Positions 11,796 through 24,330 of a stretch of 64,000 bases of DNA are shown here, piece after piece. This stretch comes from Dipteronia dyeriana (lineage: Eukaryota > Streptophyta > Magnoliopsida > Sapindales > Sapindaceae). The stretch covers positions 1,735,094 through 1,799,093 of the forward strand of contig CM065302.1 in assembly GCA_032871835.1 (NCBI GenBank), in the 5' to 3' direction. Numbering within the stretch: position 1 is the stretch's first letter; each line of letters starts with the position of its first letter. Both the position numbers and the translations under genes were made by a program. The notes beneath the pieces were generated by a model that was not told the origin of the DNA, made no database searches, and saw only the letters and a list, made by a program, of their open reading frames with translations.

Positions 11796-14700
11796 TCAAT
11801 CCCATCTAATTTTGCAACCTCTAGCATGCAGGGTTTCAAGTGTATCTGAGGAAAGCAAGAACCTTAGAGGAGCAAGTAGCTTGACCTTTTTGATCCAGAA
11901 ACAGCAGTTCCTCAGTGCTAGCTCGAACCCATCCACCGTGCAATTGGTGAGGTGCACAAGCTTAGCATCCAGCAGACGTGTCAGATTCCCCATCACCATA
12001 CACAATGCCGTGTCCGAGACAGCACAAAAGCTTAAATTTATCTGCCACCAGTAAATGTTGTATTAATATTTCAAAATAGAATATCCTCCTTTGTGTCCTC
12101 AACTTTGCTGTAGGAAAAATAAAAGAACTTCGCCTAACAAATTTATACTAGTTTTAAGGATTTAATTTCAGATGATTCAAATATATAAACAAGTAACGAA
12201 AATGCAACATCTTGGTTAGTATTAAATGAATAACAGTGTCTCTGATGCAATTATGAAATGTCTCCGGTTGTCGAAGGAGATTACATAAAAGTTCTCAAGC
12301 GACTCAAACAAGGAGAAAAGGATATCAAACGGAAAAGGATATCAAACGGCTACATAGGTGTCATAAGACTCGTAACAAATAGGCAAATTAGTAGAAAACA
12401 AAGGGAAGATCATTGCAGTTCCTATTTATTGAGTCTTGACAAATGATATCAAAGAACTTGAATATTTTAAATATCTTTCCCTTTTATGTCTAAATGTTCC
12501 TACAATATTGCCGATACCCCACCATACGTAACCCTTATTTAATTTGCCCCCCAATAGGTATGATGTTCATTGCTTGTTTTGGTTCATAGTAATTTTTCCA
12601 TTCATCTATTACGGCTGAATAGCATACTAGTAAAATCATATTTCCAGGATATTAGTTCTGTTGATAACCATGATGATGCCTTACCTGTCGCAAGTTCCGA
12701 GAAAAGAAGGCAAGCGCCAAGAAGCCTGAATCGTCAATATTCACACAATGCTTCAAATCCAAGTCTGCCAGTCTCTTACACCCAGCTGCAACTGCTGTCA
12801 AACCTGCACTTGTGATCTTCGTAAGCCCTCGCAGTTCCAGATCGGAAAGTTCCTCCAGGGATCCTATATACTCCATTCCTCGGTCAGTAACCCCAGTGCA
12901 ATATGACAAGTTAAGCTTCTTCAACTTCTTGCAACCGTAAGACAAAGCAGCTAAACCATCATCTCTAATACCAGTACATCTGTAACCCCAACTAAAAGAG
13001 TAAGTAAAACTACTTTTCTAGGAGAACTGTAATATGTTATCAAACAGAATCTTGGGTTTAAATTACCGGTACAGATCCAATTCATGAAGCTTTGCACAGT
13101 TAGAAGCAATATAGAACAGTCCTTTGTCTGATATATTGGTGCAAAGTCCTAACTTCAAGCATAACAGTTTTGAACATCTAGACAGATATTCAAGTCCTGT
13201 AAATAAGAAAACAACAGGTAAAAAATAGATTTATTGTGTGAAAACCGCACACATTGAGAGTGTAATAATGAATTGAAGGAAGCAAATATAGATACATATA
13301 ATCACACACATAGATAGATACAGTACATATAATCGCATTTGGTCAATTTTGAATTACAATCATAAACAATGTAAAAATGGTTATATTTGATGATAAAGCT
13401 GCTTCAAGTTAAGCAGATAATTAATAGTTACCTTTGTCATTCACGCCACAACAATCGGTAATATCAAGCTCCCGGAGTTGCAAACAAAAAGATCCAAGCT
13501 GGTAAAAACCCTTCTCAGTGATCATATCACAAGACTCTATCTTTAGGCACAAAAGACTCCTACAAGAGTCTGCTATGGCAGAAATTGCAGCATCACTAAT
13601 TGAACGGCAACATGTTAGATTGATGCTTTTCAAATCCACCCAGCCAGATACAAATTGTATGATGTTCATGTTGGTTACTCCTGCACATTTGCTCAAGCCA
13701 ATTTCAACCAGAGACTTGCAATTGGTGCCGATGATTGCCAAGCTAGAGTCAGCAATTCGAGCTCCATCAACTACAAGCTTTTCAAGGTTCTTCAAGTCCT
13801 TCATATGATAGAGAAGGGTGGCGGAAAGCTCCTGCCCATTATAGCAGATGTTAAAGTTCCGTAAAACCTCCCCTGTTGACAAATCTCAATTCATATACCA
13901 CATAGTTTAGCAATTCACTTACCTGAAAACAGTAGCCGGCATTGATCTGCAGAAGTCCACTATGTCCTCTAATGACAGAGATCAAGCCAAACAAACTAAC
14001 ACTTTCACACCTCGATACATCAATTACCTACAACGGCACGTTAAAATACAATTAAATGAGCTAGAAGATCAAACCCATAACTTAGAATCCACAGCTTTTA
14101 CACATTATTATGTTACCTGTAATAAAGGGCATCCATTTTCAAGAAACTGTAATCCAACATCATCAACTATAGGGCATGCCACCATAGCCAATTCCTCCAA
14201 TAAAGGCAGTGTAGCAATTGAACTGATTGAGTCACTTGTCACCTGATGAACCAAAATCAAGACATGGGGAAATTTATTTCATTGAAACATCAACACAAAA
14301 AAAAAAAAAAAAAAAAACCCAAATGAAGACAAAATTAAAAAAAGACACAAACCTTGAGATAAGAGACATCAAGAAACTTCAAATGCTGACACTTTTTGCA
14401 CAAAAGATCAATACCCAGATCAGTAATCTCCATACACCACTTCAAGCTCAGTCTCTCCAAGCTCACACAACCAATAGCTATCTTCGCTAACCCAACATCT
14501 GTCACGTTTAAGCACTTGTCCATCTTCACTTCCTTCAAGCCACCGGCGGTTGATAGCGCCGCTGCCTCCCAGTCACCGAACTCACAGCAGTAGGACACAT
14601 CCACACTCACCAGACCAGGACACACACGTGCCAGCATCTCCAAACCTTAAACAAACAAAACAAAAAGTGATTTTTTTTTCCTTTAAACAGAACAATAAAA

Positions 14701-15083
14701 GAAAAAAACAGAGGATGTGCAAAGTTCAAACCTTTGTATCTCAATCCGCTTGCACGACGCAGGCTGAGAATCTTCAAGCTCCGAGTCCAACCCAGTGAGT
14801 TACTACTACTACTTTGACTCAGTAGAGTCGATATAGTTCCGTCGTAGACACGTGAACAGACGGAGAGGTCGAGAACTTTGACATTCGGGTACTTGAGGAG
14901 GAGACGAGAAGCGAATTCGATTCGAAGGAGACGGAGAGCCGAGCGGCTCAGTGAGTCGACTCTGAGGAACTCCCTGCAGACGAGCCGCCACGTCTTGCTT
15001 TCCTCGTCACAGTCGTTGATTTTTCCGCGAACCCGTAAGAGCAAATCCTCCGTCAACACATCGACTATTGAAGGAAGAGACAT
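11796..15083 (-). CDS. FBL3: F-box/LRR-repeat protein 3-like
   Basis: Substrate-recognition subunit of an SCF (SKP1-Cullin-F-box) ubiquitin ligase, nuclear/cytosolic, of the plant FBL3 type. Eight GT-AG exons: 15083-14732, 14645-14353, 14242-14117, 14027-13923, 13867-13432, 13196-13067, 12979-12685, 12041-11796. They join in frame to 660 aa, typical for the family. An F-box occupies roughly residues 8-50 (LTEDLLLRV, then WRLVCREF). The rest is a long series of cysteine-containing leucine-rich repeats of the type C-x-x-I-(T/S)-D-x-G-(L/I), for example CLNVTDVGL, CMEITDLGI, CTNISDKGL and CTGVTDRGM. The C-terminal cap ends LHARGCKIRWD. The exon 5 acceptor has a weak pyrimidine tract; I chose GAG/GTT because it keeps the frame. 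The substrate is unknown. Two G-boxes upstream suggest light or ABA input. Confidence 0.93.
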
Positions 15084-15513
15084 TAATAACTAAAAAAACA
15101 GTAAAAAGAAAAATCAAACTTTTTTTCTGGGTTCTGTTTAAAAGCGTGAATTCAATGGAGTTTTGTTATATATTGGATGTTTAGGTGGGGACAAACAAGA
15201 AGAGAAGACGGAGGAAGAAGAGAGTGTGGTGGGTTGGTTTGAATTGGATCCGAATTATACTAAAACGGGTTTCTCGGATCGGGTTCATTTCCTCTTTGAG
15301 ATTTTATAGCTTTCTTTTAGTAAGCGAAAGAAAACAGAGAAGCAGAGAGAGCAGACCAGAGACGTGAATTGAAGTGAAAATTGAACAGAACAAAACGGAG
15401 CAAAAACAGAGCCAAAAACACAGAGAAGAAGATGACAGTAATTATTTAGTGTGGAGGAGACCATAGTTTATCTCCATTGAATCGAAGACTGATTGGACAA
15501 GTACAGTTCCCAT

Positions 15514-15531
15514 CACGTGCTTAGGCACGTG
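15514..15531. promoter_or_regulatory. Paired G-boxes
   Basis: Two CACGTG palindromes at 15514-15519 and 15526-15531, 12 nt apart start to start, about 430 nt upstream of the F-box gene ATG. G-boxes bind bZIP and bHLH factors in light and ABA responses. Close pairing strengthens the case for a functional site. Confidence 0.6.
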
Positions 15532-15539
15532 ACTGTGTT

Positions 15540-16426
15540 GGTCAATTTGACGTTACAAGCGCGTAAATGATTCTATTGGTTGAATAGTATAAATGACTTT
15601 TTAGTGTTTACAGTGAAACATTTTGTTTACTCTGATGACTGTTCAGTTAAATGACTGATGAGTCCCTGCTCTCTTCTGACAACGCGATTCAAATTAGGTT
15701 TATACCAACAAGGGCATTTTGGGCATTGAAGGACAAATACCTTACCTGCTATTGTTGGACAAACAGGAATGGTATGAGATCGTTTTCAACCGTAGGATCG
15801 GATTTTATCAAGGTCATAGGACACGTGGCGAGACTGGTTTCTGGAAAGAGAAAAAAATAAAGCAGAATCTTGAAGTGGATAGATGCCGACGAGGATCATG
15901 ATGATGGTGCCGTATGTAGAGTACAATTTCTACGAAGACCGTGTTTGTACGGTGTATGATGCGTGTGTGGGACCACAAGAACGTGCAATGACCGTACCTA
16001 TCTCTGGTTTTCTCATTGTAAAAAGACAAAAAACCAGACAAAATGACAAATTTTACTTCGAAACGTGAACCGGGTCCCACCAAAAATTTTGGGCTACTAT
16101 ATGTTAATGGGCCGAGATTCGGCCCAATTAAATCCATCTCAAAATTGTTTAAATCCCCTCCACAAAAGGTTGCAAAACCCTGTTTCCATCTATACAGTAT
16201 ATCACATGATATATTATGATTAGACGAACGAATATTTTCTCTTTTGGTCAATTAAATTGGCATCTTTTTCCCTTAAATCAAGCACTAAAATTGCTCATGA
16301 AAGGCAGGTGTGTCTCCTGATGAACAGTTATATATAATGTTCAACTAGTTATTACTTAAATCTAATCATGCAAGTTGTGTTATTATTATTATTATTAGTG
16401 TGTAAGAATACAATCTCTGAGTGAGC
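15540..16426. other. Intergenic between F-box gene and DUF1399 gene
   Basis: No gene supported. An ABRE-like site (ACACGTGGC) lies at 15821-15829. Minus-strand open frames here show no domain. A short ATT repeat is found near 16382-16396. The part next to 16427 should be the 3' UTR of the DUF1399 gene. Confidence 0.5.
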
Positions 16427-19400
16427 TCATGTGATGATCCCTCTCTTGTATAACTTATCGCCACCTTCTACCGCGGAATAGGTGGAAGGCGGTGGCCTGG
16501 AAATGTAGTCGGTTTTCGTATCCGCCATCACTGCTTTTGCATTCCAATGCCAAGGTTGAATGTATGGTGAGTTGATGAAGGAGGACATTGATGAAGGATG
16601 GAGTATGACAGATCCCCAATCTCTAGCTCCTACTTTCGCTTCTTTCAATCTTCTCCTTATCAACAAACTTCCCACATCTTCTCTCGTCATTTCGGATATG
16701 CTTCTGAGTATCGATATGCATAAAAGAAGTACGAAAACAGCATCTTCTTCGGGCATTAGTTCCATTACCAACAGCTTCCAATTCAAAAGCGCGGTTACTT
16801 TTCCATTCGGGTTGTCCTCTGTGAACCGGACGAGTGTCAAAAAACCCTCCTCATCTTGTCTTTGTCTTCGTCTTCAACATGTTCTTCCCTGTTTTGATAT
16901 TGCAGTTTCCGCCCTTTCAACAGTTTCAGCTGCATACAAGCAATGTTTTCAACGTCAAAATGGTTGTAGACCAAATCATTCATTTACTTTTAAAAGAGGA
17001 AACAGGAACTTCCACATTACCGATGAATCTGGAGACGTCTGATTTCTCAAAGTAAAGGTCATGCCTGATGTTGATGTTGATGTTGATGATTCCCAACTTA
17101 TCATCAATTCATCTCCTGTGGAGAAAAGCCATTCGGCTTGGTACTGTGCTGTAGGTTCTTTTGGTGTTGCGGTTCCTACCACTTTCTCTGTACTAGATGG
17201 TAACAACAAAATGTTTAAAATTTGATTCTGATCAATCCAAGAGCTATAACATTAACAAATTGATCTTTAACGTAACATACCAGGAGCTCTGCCAATGGAA
17301 CCAGCAACATAAGACCAGGAACCCGCACGTATCTCTATAATCCTATCCTCCCATTTCACAGTCGAAGGAGTTTCTCCGCCTCTTCTCCAAAATCCTCCTC
17401 CCACTCTGAAATTTATTTTCAAGTATGTTTAAGTTACAGACATAAAGATGTAGTGAGTATATTCAAACTAATCATAATTGTGCAGGAAAATATTACCTTA
17501 ATCGAACAACAAAACATTCTCTTCCTGCATGATCAAGAACTGTACGAGACAACCACCGACCTTCTTGTGGTCGATATCTGTTCAACCTTAGAATGACATC
17601 AGATATCATGGCTCCTGAATCATCTGTTACTCTATCTGGCACGCATTTGAGCAAGTACGGGGCCTGAACTGGAGGAGTTATTGAAACAGCAACTCTGACT
17701 TGTTCAATTCCTCTTTCCATTGTAAGTGAAGGTGCTCTTAGTAAATCATTCCAATGAAATACTGCGGTGCCTTGCGATTTACTTCCATTGAAGCAGGTGC
17801 CACCATGATGACGAAGCTCAAGCATCAGACCTCTGGTCCCAAATTCACAGTAGAGATGCCAAGCTTTTTGCCATGAATCACAGGAGATGTTAGAAATTTG
17901 TTTATCAAGCTTAAGCGCCCTGTGACATCTTACCATTCCGAGACGTAGGAAATCACTTTTTGTATCCTCTTGTGTTGCCTTCATCCGAGACTTGAGCTTC
18001 AGAAACACACAGACCTGCAATGTAAAACCACAATCTGTATTGAAACCAACTAGTTGAATCCGAATAAAGGCATTGAAAGCAAATGAAGTGTAAAATTAGC
18101 TAGCTCTTTAGAGTTCAAATTAAAGTTCAATCCTCATCAAAAATTTCAGATACGTCGGAGACCTCTTTTGCGTTCTGTCCCGTAATGACTTGGTTCGATT
18201 TAATGTTTTCTCATAGTTTCTCTCTTTGAATAGGGCTCAAGGTGCAGTTCCATCATGTTTTCAGCTGACTAATCTTGTGATGTTCTCTTCAAGTATAATT
18301 AAATCACAAATTTAACAATATCTTCGTAGGCCTCACTTGGAGATTATTAATAGCACAGAATATATTCTCAGGAATCTTTTTAATAGGAATCCAATGAAAG
18401 ATGTCAAGAATTTCCTCTTTCTCTTTATGTGGATTACCTAAAGCAATTTGCCTTACCAAATCACCACTAATTGACCTACTACTATTACAATCTTCTGCTT
18501 TAAAACCGTACAAGGAATCCAATCACTTTCATAACCTAACAGTGCACTTACTAACAATGGATGATTTCCCCTTAAAAATTAAAAATAAAACAATTTACCG
18601 ATAACCACCACCAAAGAAACGGATAAAAGGTCAAATAAAGCTAAAAACTTTTGTCTTATTAAAACTATTGATCAATTTAACAGCAATTTTAAACTGTTTT
18701 CAAGTGCTTTTTAAAAAGCCTTTCAGAGTGGATTTTCGTTTGAATCCGGTTTAGGAAGCTTTCAAAGTGGTTCATCTCTGAATATAAACAAAGCATATAT
18801 TTCGATATGTCGCCCCAACAAAGAATTTGTTATTTGAATGAAAAGGTCATAGACTTACAATCAAACAATTAAAAGAGAAATCACTAGACTCACCTCAAGT
18901 ATGAACCTTGGAGCCATGGATTTGTAATTGGTGTTGACATCTGTGTCCGAGACCATCAAGTTAACCGGGGGCTTGACAGAGGTAACCCGGTCAAATTCCA
19001 TGCCTAACCCACCTCCGGCTTTCTCATAAGGTTGATCGAAAGTTTTCTCCCACAATTTCTTGGTTTCTTTCACCTCTTTGGCCTTCATAGGTCCCCACAA
19101 CCTCGCTGCCTTCCCCATATCATCCCACATGTCCTTCAAGTCCTCTGCATACACTGTTGGGTAGCTCTGGTTGATTTTTTATAAAAAAAAAAACAATACG
19201 TGGACGAGGATGTCATAATCATATCTATAACATCAAAGACAGTAACTAAATAATTGAGACTGTGTCACTAATTAGCCATCACTACCAAATCACACATTGA
19301 GAAATTATTAAAACATGTACAAAGAATTAGGTGAAGTTTGAGGTTGAAGGTTTCTTCAATCAAAACGTAAGAGACCACTACCATGAAAACAAACACGAAC

Positions 19401-20752
19401 ACAAAAACAAAAGCAAAGCTATTGAAAGAAAATATATGTTATTTAACCCAAAAGAATGAAGATAAGACAAGATGAGAGAATTCGTATCACCGCAACTTAC
19501 AAACACAAATATGTTAAAGGATAATGTGTACTTTAAAATTGAGAGAATTTAGCGGTCATTAAAGAACAAACACAGAATCAAAAAAGGAAAAAACAATGGA
19601 AACTCGAAAAGACGAAGAAGAAAACCAACCAGATGGGCTATCCACATGAGCAGAATATCAGAAGCAGGCACAAAATGAGAACATCCATCAGAGAATTTCT
19701 GCAACAAGAACGAAAACCCTTTGTACCGTTGTCTAGCAGCTATCAAATACACAAGCTCAGACATGTATGGCTCTGAAAATCTTGAGTATAAAAATCTCTG
19801 CCTTTTCACTTCACTCAAGATGTCATCATTGACAAAGATTGGATCTTTAGAATCAGAATCCACTTCATTCTCGAAAGATTCAGACGGGTACTTTTGAACC
19901 CAAATCTCCTTGCATCTCATGAAAGCATACTCTTCGTTTTCCTCATCGAAAATGGCTGGCTTTCCTATGAGTTTCGAGAACCTTGACTCACAGTATTGCC
20001 TGTAACTGGCCTGAGAAAAAGTGTTGTCAAATTGTACATAATACCATGAATTCATTCTCAAACCAAAAATTAGAATAATAACTAAGACATCTAAAGCAAT
20101 TTAAACTTGCTTTCAGTTGCTGAGAATGTAAATCATGAAATTAAAGAAACAATAATCCATATCATGTTGATCAATTCAATTCAAAAACTAAGAAGATGTA
20201 TAGAAATTGAAAAACAAAAAATGGTACATGTGACCAAAACAAAATAGTTGTCAACTTATTTAATTCAGGTTTAATTGTCCAATCTTCCATCTATAATTTT
20301 CCCCACACTTTCTCAATAGCCAAACAGCAATTCAACTAAATACTATTAGCTTACCGGATTCAAGGTGTGACAAAACCAAACCCACTCAACATCAAAAGGT
20401 GGAAGAACCATAGGAGGAGTTGACCCCACCACCGTCAGATCACAAATCAACTGCATCCACACCTCATCATACCTGCAAAACAAACAAAACAAAAACATCA
20501 ATCATTTATATATAAAAAAAAATCTTGAAAAAAAAAAAATTGTCACCTTCGAATGGCTTCAAGAATGTTGGGTTCTTCGTGCAGCCACTGAGACTCGTTG
20601 ACAGCTCTCAAGAACCCAATATTTCGTCTGGAAGCCGATACAAGATCCACGCCGATTCTAATCGTGCCCACTTCCGATATCTCGCTGAGAGTTCTTGTAT
20701 TCAAGCTGTCCGATATTTCGGTGCCACTGCCACCACTACATGTCCCAGGCAT
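16427..20752 (-). CDS. DUF1399 (GRDP-like) protein, frameshifted last exon
   Basis: Plant DUF1399 family, related to glycine-rich-domain proteins GRDP1/2 and closer to the shorter form without a glycine-rich tail; molecular function poorly known. Exons: 20752-20547, 20472-20355, 20010-19630, 19166-18894, 18014-17497, 17405-17281, 17187-17021, 16929-16427, all GT-AG with consistent phases. Family hallmarks: IGVDLVSASRRNIGFL, FDVEWVWFCHTLNP, SYRQYCESRF, ILSEVKRQRFLYSRFSEPY, RYKGFSFLLQKF, VPASDILLMWIAHL. The exon 8 start reads LKLLKGRKLQYQ in phase. That frame stops at 16839-16837, while the conserved tail (GFLTLVRFTEDNP, ALLNWKLLVMELMPEEDAV, AKVGARDWGSV) continues one base out of register to 16427. 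As written the protein ends at 626 aa instead of about 763. The cause is either a real one-base deletion or a sequencing error near 16840-16860, which includes a run of six T on the coding strand. Confidence 0.85.
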
Positions 20753-20950
20753 CGTTGAGATAGAGGAAAAACAAAGCAGCTTTGATTGGTGTTTGTTAGT
20801 TACATTAAAAACATTGATACGAGATTTAATGATGATGTCTGAGACTGAAACTAATCAAATTTCAATTTATTTTATTTGTTATTGGGTACAAAACATAATA
20901 TTTTATACGAGGAAGAACACAGTTTGATGTTAACGTGAGAGAGAGATGGG

Positions 20951-20959
20951 ACACGTGGC
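20951..20959. promoter_or_regulatory. G-box/ABRE upstream of DUF1399 gene
   Basis: ACACGTGGC, about 200 nt upstream of the DUF1399 gene ATG, matches the ABA-response core. It is the same nonamer as at 15821-15829. Confidence 0.45.
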
Positions 20960-21168
20960 AAAGTGGGTTTATTTGTTAATTTCAGGTTGATTTGTAGACG
21001 AGCTTTGATGATTCCACGCTTTTAATTAATTATTATTGCCATTATACTTTAGCTCTTATTTTCCATAGAATTTTAGTACAATTTTGATTCCTTAATTTGG
21101 TTGTTTTCTGGCGCACAAGGTCATCAACTACAGGTATGTGATAGGAATGTGACGAAAGATGAGTGCAA

Positions 21169-22165
21169 TGTTGGAAAATTTGTGACAAACTACCGGTTCG
21201 AGAGGGTTATTTGGGTATGATCGGTTTCATGGAAATTAAATATCAATGTATATTCGAATTCTCATTCGTGAGAGCTTCGAAGTGGTATACTCAAACTCAT
21301 AAATCGATTAATGGGTGAATGAGAAATTGAGTCTCAAAGCGAGCCCATTGTGTAGGGAAAATATGCATCCCACATTGGTTGGGTAAAATACTTATATATG
21401 GTATATAAGTAGTTGTGTGATAGTAGCTTATCAACATGTGTAAAGGCACGTCCTGCGTACACGAATGATGCTCTGGTTGGACTGTGAGAGTACAACCGAA
21501 TTTTTGCTACTATGTTGAATTTTAAATAAATGATAATGAAAAATGGAAATTTCCATTTTTTGATTAAGGAAATCAATTGAATTAAGGAAACAGTTGTTTT
21601 CCGTTTTGGATTCTGATACTTACTTGATCACTAAGTAATCAGAAACAATGATCAATTTTGGATTCTGATACTTACTTAATCACTAAGTGATCAGAATCAA
21701 TGATCAATTAGGAATAAATCTTTTAGAAGATTATGCTTTAATTAAATTTTCTTTATCATTTAAAACGTAGTAATTAAGCAATTTCCAAAATTGATCTCTT
21801 TGACTTGGGTTACATAAAAATAAAATAAAAATAAACCCTAGTCTACATTTTTTCTAGAATTGAAATCATTCTTGCACTCGCGAAATCAGATGTTTTTTTT
21901 TTCTTCTCTCCTTCTCGTTTTTCTTCTTCAATGCATGGTAAGTTCGAACCTAATTTGAGTTCGCTGAGAGTGGTTGTGTTTCGCACTTCCACTGTTGAAT
22001 CGTTGTATCTTGGGAGACAATCGCTATACACATACGGTGTTATATACAGCGAAATTGTCTTAAGGACACCGTGTGAAACACGGGCCTCGATTCCTTAACG
22101 TTTTGTTTCTGTTTGTTATGTTCTGCAGATTCGAACCAGATTGTTTTTGCGTATTAAAAACAACA
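21169..22165 (+). repeat. 5' LTR of the Copia element
   Basis: Starts TGTTGGAAAATT and ends AAAACAACA. It carries TATATA-type promoter sequence near 22041-22046 and the segment GAAATTGTCTTAAG (22051-22064). That segment is complementary to the sequence just downstream of the LTR. Confidence 0.93.
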
Positions 22166-22284
22166 ATCTTAAGACAATTTTCATTCTTTAATCCATCTTT
22201 TTCTAAAAACGTTTTCTACAAAAAGAACTTTCTGGTTTTGGTTTCTGGTTTAGATCGTGACAAACTTGGAACTAAAAGGATTTG

Positions 22285-22495
22285 TGAAAATTGGGTCTGT
22301 TTCCAGACACTGATTTCAAAAGAAAAAAAAAAGGTGGAAATCGGGTATAATTCTAGACACTGAATTCACATAATAGCCTGATTTAATTTTTGGAAAATCG
22401 GGTATATTAACAGACACTGATTTGGAAATCAATTGTGATTTCAACTGGGTAATCGGGTCTGTAATACCAGATACTGATTGTAAAATCTAGAATCA
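22285..22495 (+). repeat. Degenerate ~55-bp repeats in the Copia leader
   Basis: Four copies of a motif like (A)TCGGGT(A/C)T...CAGACACTGA(T/A)TT occur about 50-57 bp apart between the 5' LTR and gag. Untranslated leader repeats of this kind could be packaging or regulatory sequence. I know of no named equivalent. Confidence 0.6.
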
Positions 22496-23226
22496 ATTAT
22501 TGATTCACCGGTTTGATATTAACTTATTGATATCGGTACTATCATATAATAAATATGATATTTGTGTGATTCTAATAGTATATCGGTTGTACACATGAGT
22601 TGTGTAAATACATGATATTTTAGAGATATAGAATTATAGTCTATATCTGAAACAACCGTTAAAAGGATTATATCTTTATATAATCATGTACAAACCAGTT
22701 TATATATATACGAGTATATATATATATTAAGTTTACTTAATCTTAAGTATTGATATTGGTTTTCAAATCATTTTATTGATTAATATGTATGTGCTATATA
22801 TATTGTGGATATATATTAACATACAATTAGATCGATTGATATCTTAGTATGTTGTACTGATATGTGTGGAACTAAATAATACAAAATTTTGGTCAATCAA
22901 AAGACAGTATTATTGTTTGATATCAGTGTTAGATATCAATTGGAATAAATTGGTTATATTAGCATATAATCTTACCAAGTAGCAGCACTGTTTTATAAAT
23001 ATACATATTATATTTAAAGTGCTAGAATAGTGTTTGATACACTATATTTGATATATCAGTTATTGATATATTGTTGCACACGGGTGTTGATATATATTAA
23101 CAAACTGATTGTGTTATATCAGTATCTGAGATTGTTATATATATACCGGATGTGATAGATCAATGGTTTATATCATAGTACATATGTGGTTAAAAAAAAA
23201 AAAAGAGGTTTGGTTTTCTATGTAAG

Positions 23227-24330
23227 ATGACTGCCAAATCAACTATGAAACTGAGCATGGCTCAAGAGAATCCGGTGGTCAACCCAATTGTGGGCCAGTT
23301 GATCGACCCGATGGTTAACCCTTTTATGGGTCAAATGAATACCCAAACAATGAATTCGTTTGTGTATCCGGTTTCTGTTATGATAAATCATATGGAGAAA
23401 CAAGAGAAATTCAGTGGTATGGGTTTCAAAAGATGTTGCCCTGACTGACCACATTGAATCTTGCGAGATTCTTAATTGATGAGGCTCCTAAGACCAACAG
23501 TGTTAACGAGTTGGATATGTAAGTTTAAAATGGTGGTTATTGTCAAAATCAATTATTTGAACTTCAAAATTGTAATTATCAATTTCATGATGATTTATTT
23601 CAATTATTAATTCCGAATTAATTGAAATATTAAATTTTGAATTCAAAACAAACTGATTTGACATTAATGTTGCCAATTTTAATGAGAATTAATTTTCATA
23701 TTAATTCAGTTGATCTCCTCATGATACTATGGTGGATAAATTAAACATGAACTCGAGCGTTCCACTAGAGACTTCAAATGATAATCCAAGTGTAGGATTA
23801 GACACTTCGGGTGTTAATTCTTTGCTTGTGAGCGAAGTGGCTATTGTATTGCCAAGTGTGGCAACATTGACTCCGGCCATCAACTTATTCGTGAGAAACA
23901 TGGTAGAACCAGTGATGAGCCAGTGTGTGAGTCACACGAACTTTTAATGGTGGCATCAAAAGATATTGTTTGTTTGACCACATTGAACCCAGCTGGTCCT
24001 GACTGAAAAAGCTCTTAAACCCAATAGTGGTGAAGGGCGTGATGTTCAGGTATGGAATGTTATTGATGCATGGAACCATTCAGATTTTTATGCCAAAACT
24101 ACATATTGAATGGGATGTCAGATTTGCTGTATAGCGTATATTCTTTAAGAGAAAACCAGCCAAAGAACTGTTGGAGTCGTTAGACCGGAAATACAAGACT
24201 GTGGATATTGGATCCAAAAGGTTTGTTATATGCCGGTTTCTTGAGTACAAGATGAAGGACTTCATGACAGTTATGAGTCAAGTCCAAGAGCTTCAAGTGA
24301 GTCTGCATAAGATTCATGCCAAATGGATGA
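23227..24330 (+). pseudogene. Copia gag relic
   Basis: Broken reading frames with Copia gag (UBN2-type) similarity: EKFSGMGFKR, LNLARFLIDEAPK, ELLESLDRKYKTVDIGSKRF, then FLEYKMKDFMTVMSQVQELQVSLHKIHA. Several stops and shifts separate the segments. An early ATG at 23227 opens a proline- and methionine-rich leader (NPVVNPIVGQ). Confidence 0.8.

Noticed and set aside
15814..16251. 145-codon minus frame between the F-box and DUF1399 genes
   Set aside because: No recognisable domain, no splice or promoter context, low-complexity His run; looks like chance.
18304..18522. 72-codon minus frame inside DUF1399 intron 4
   Set aside because: Spliced out by consistent flanking exons; no known domain.
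21169..22165. Copia primer site for initiator Met tRNA after the 5' LTR
   Set aside because: No TGGTATCAGAGC-like sequence follows 22165; that motif is found only in the other Copia relic at 53410.
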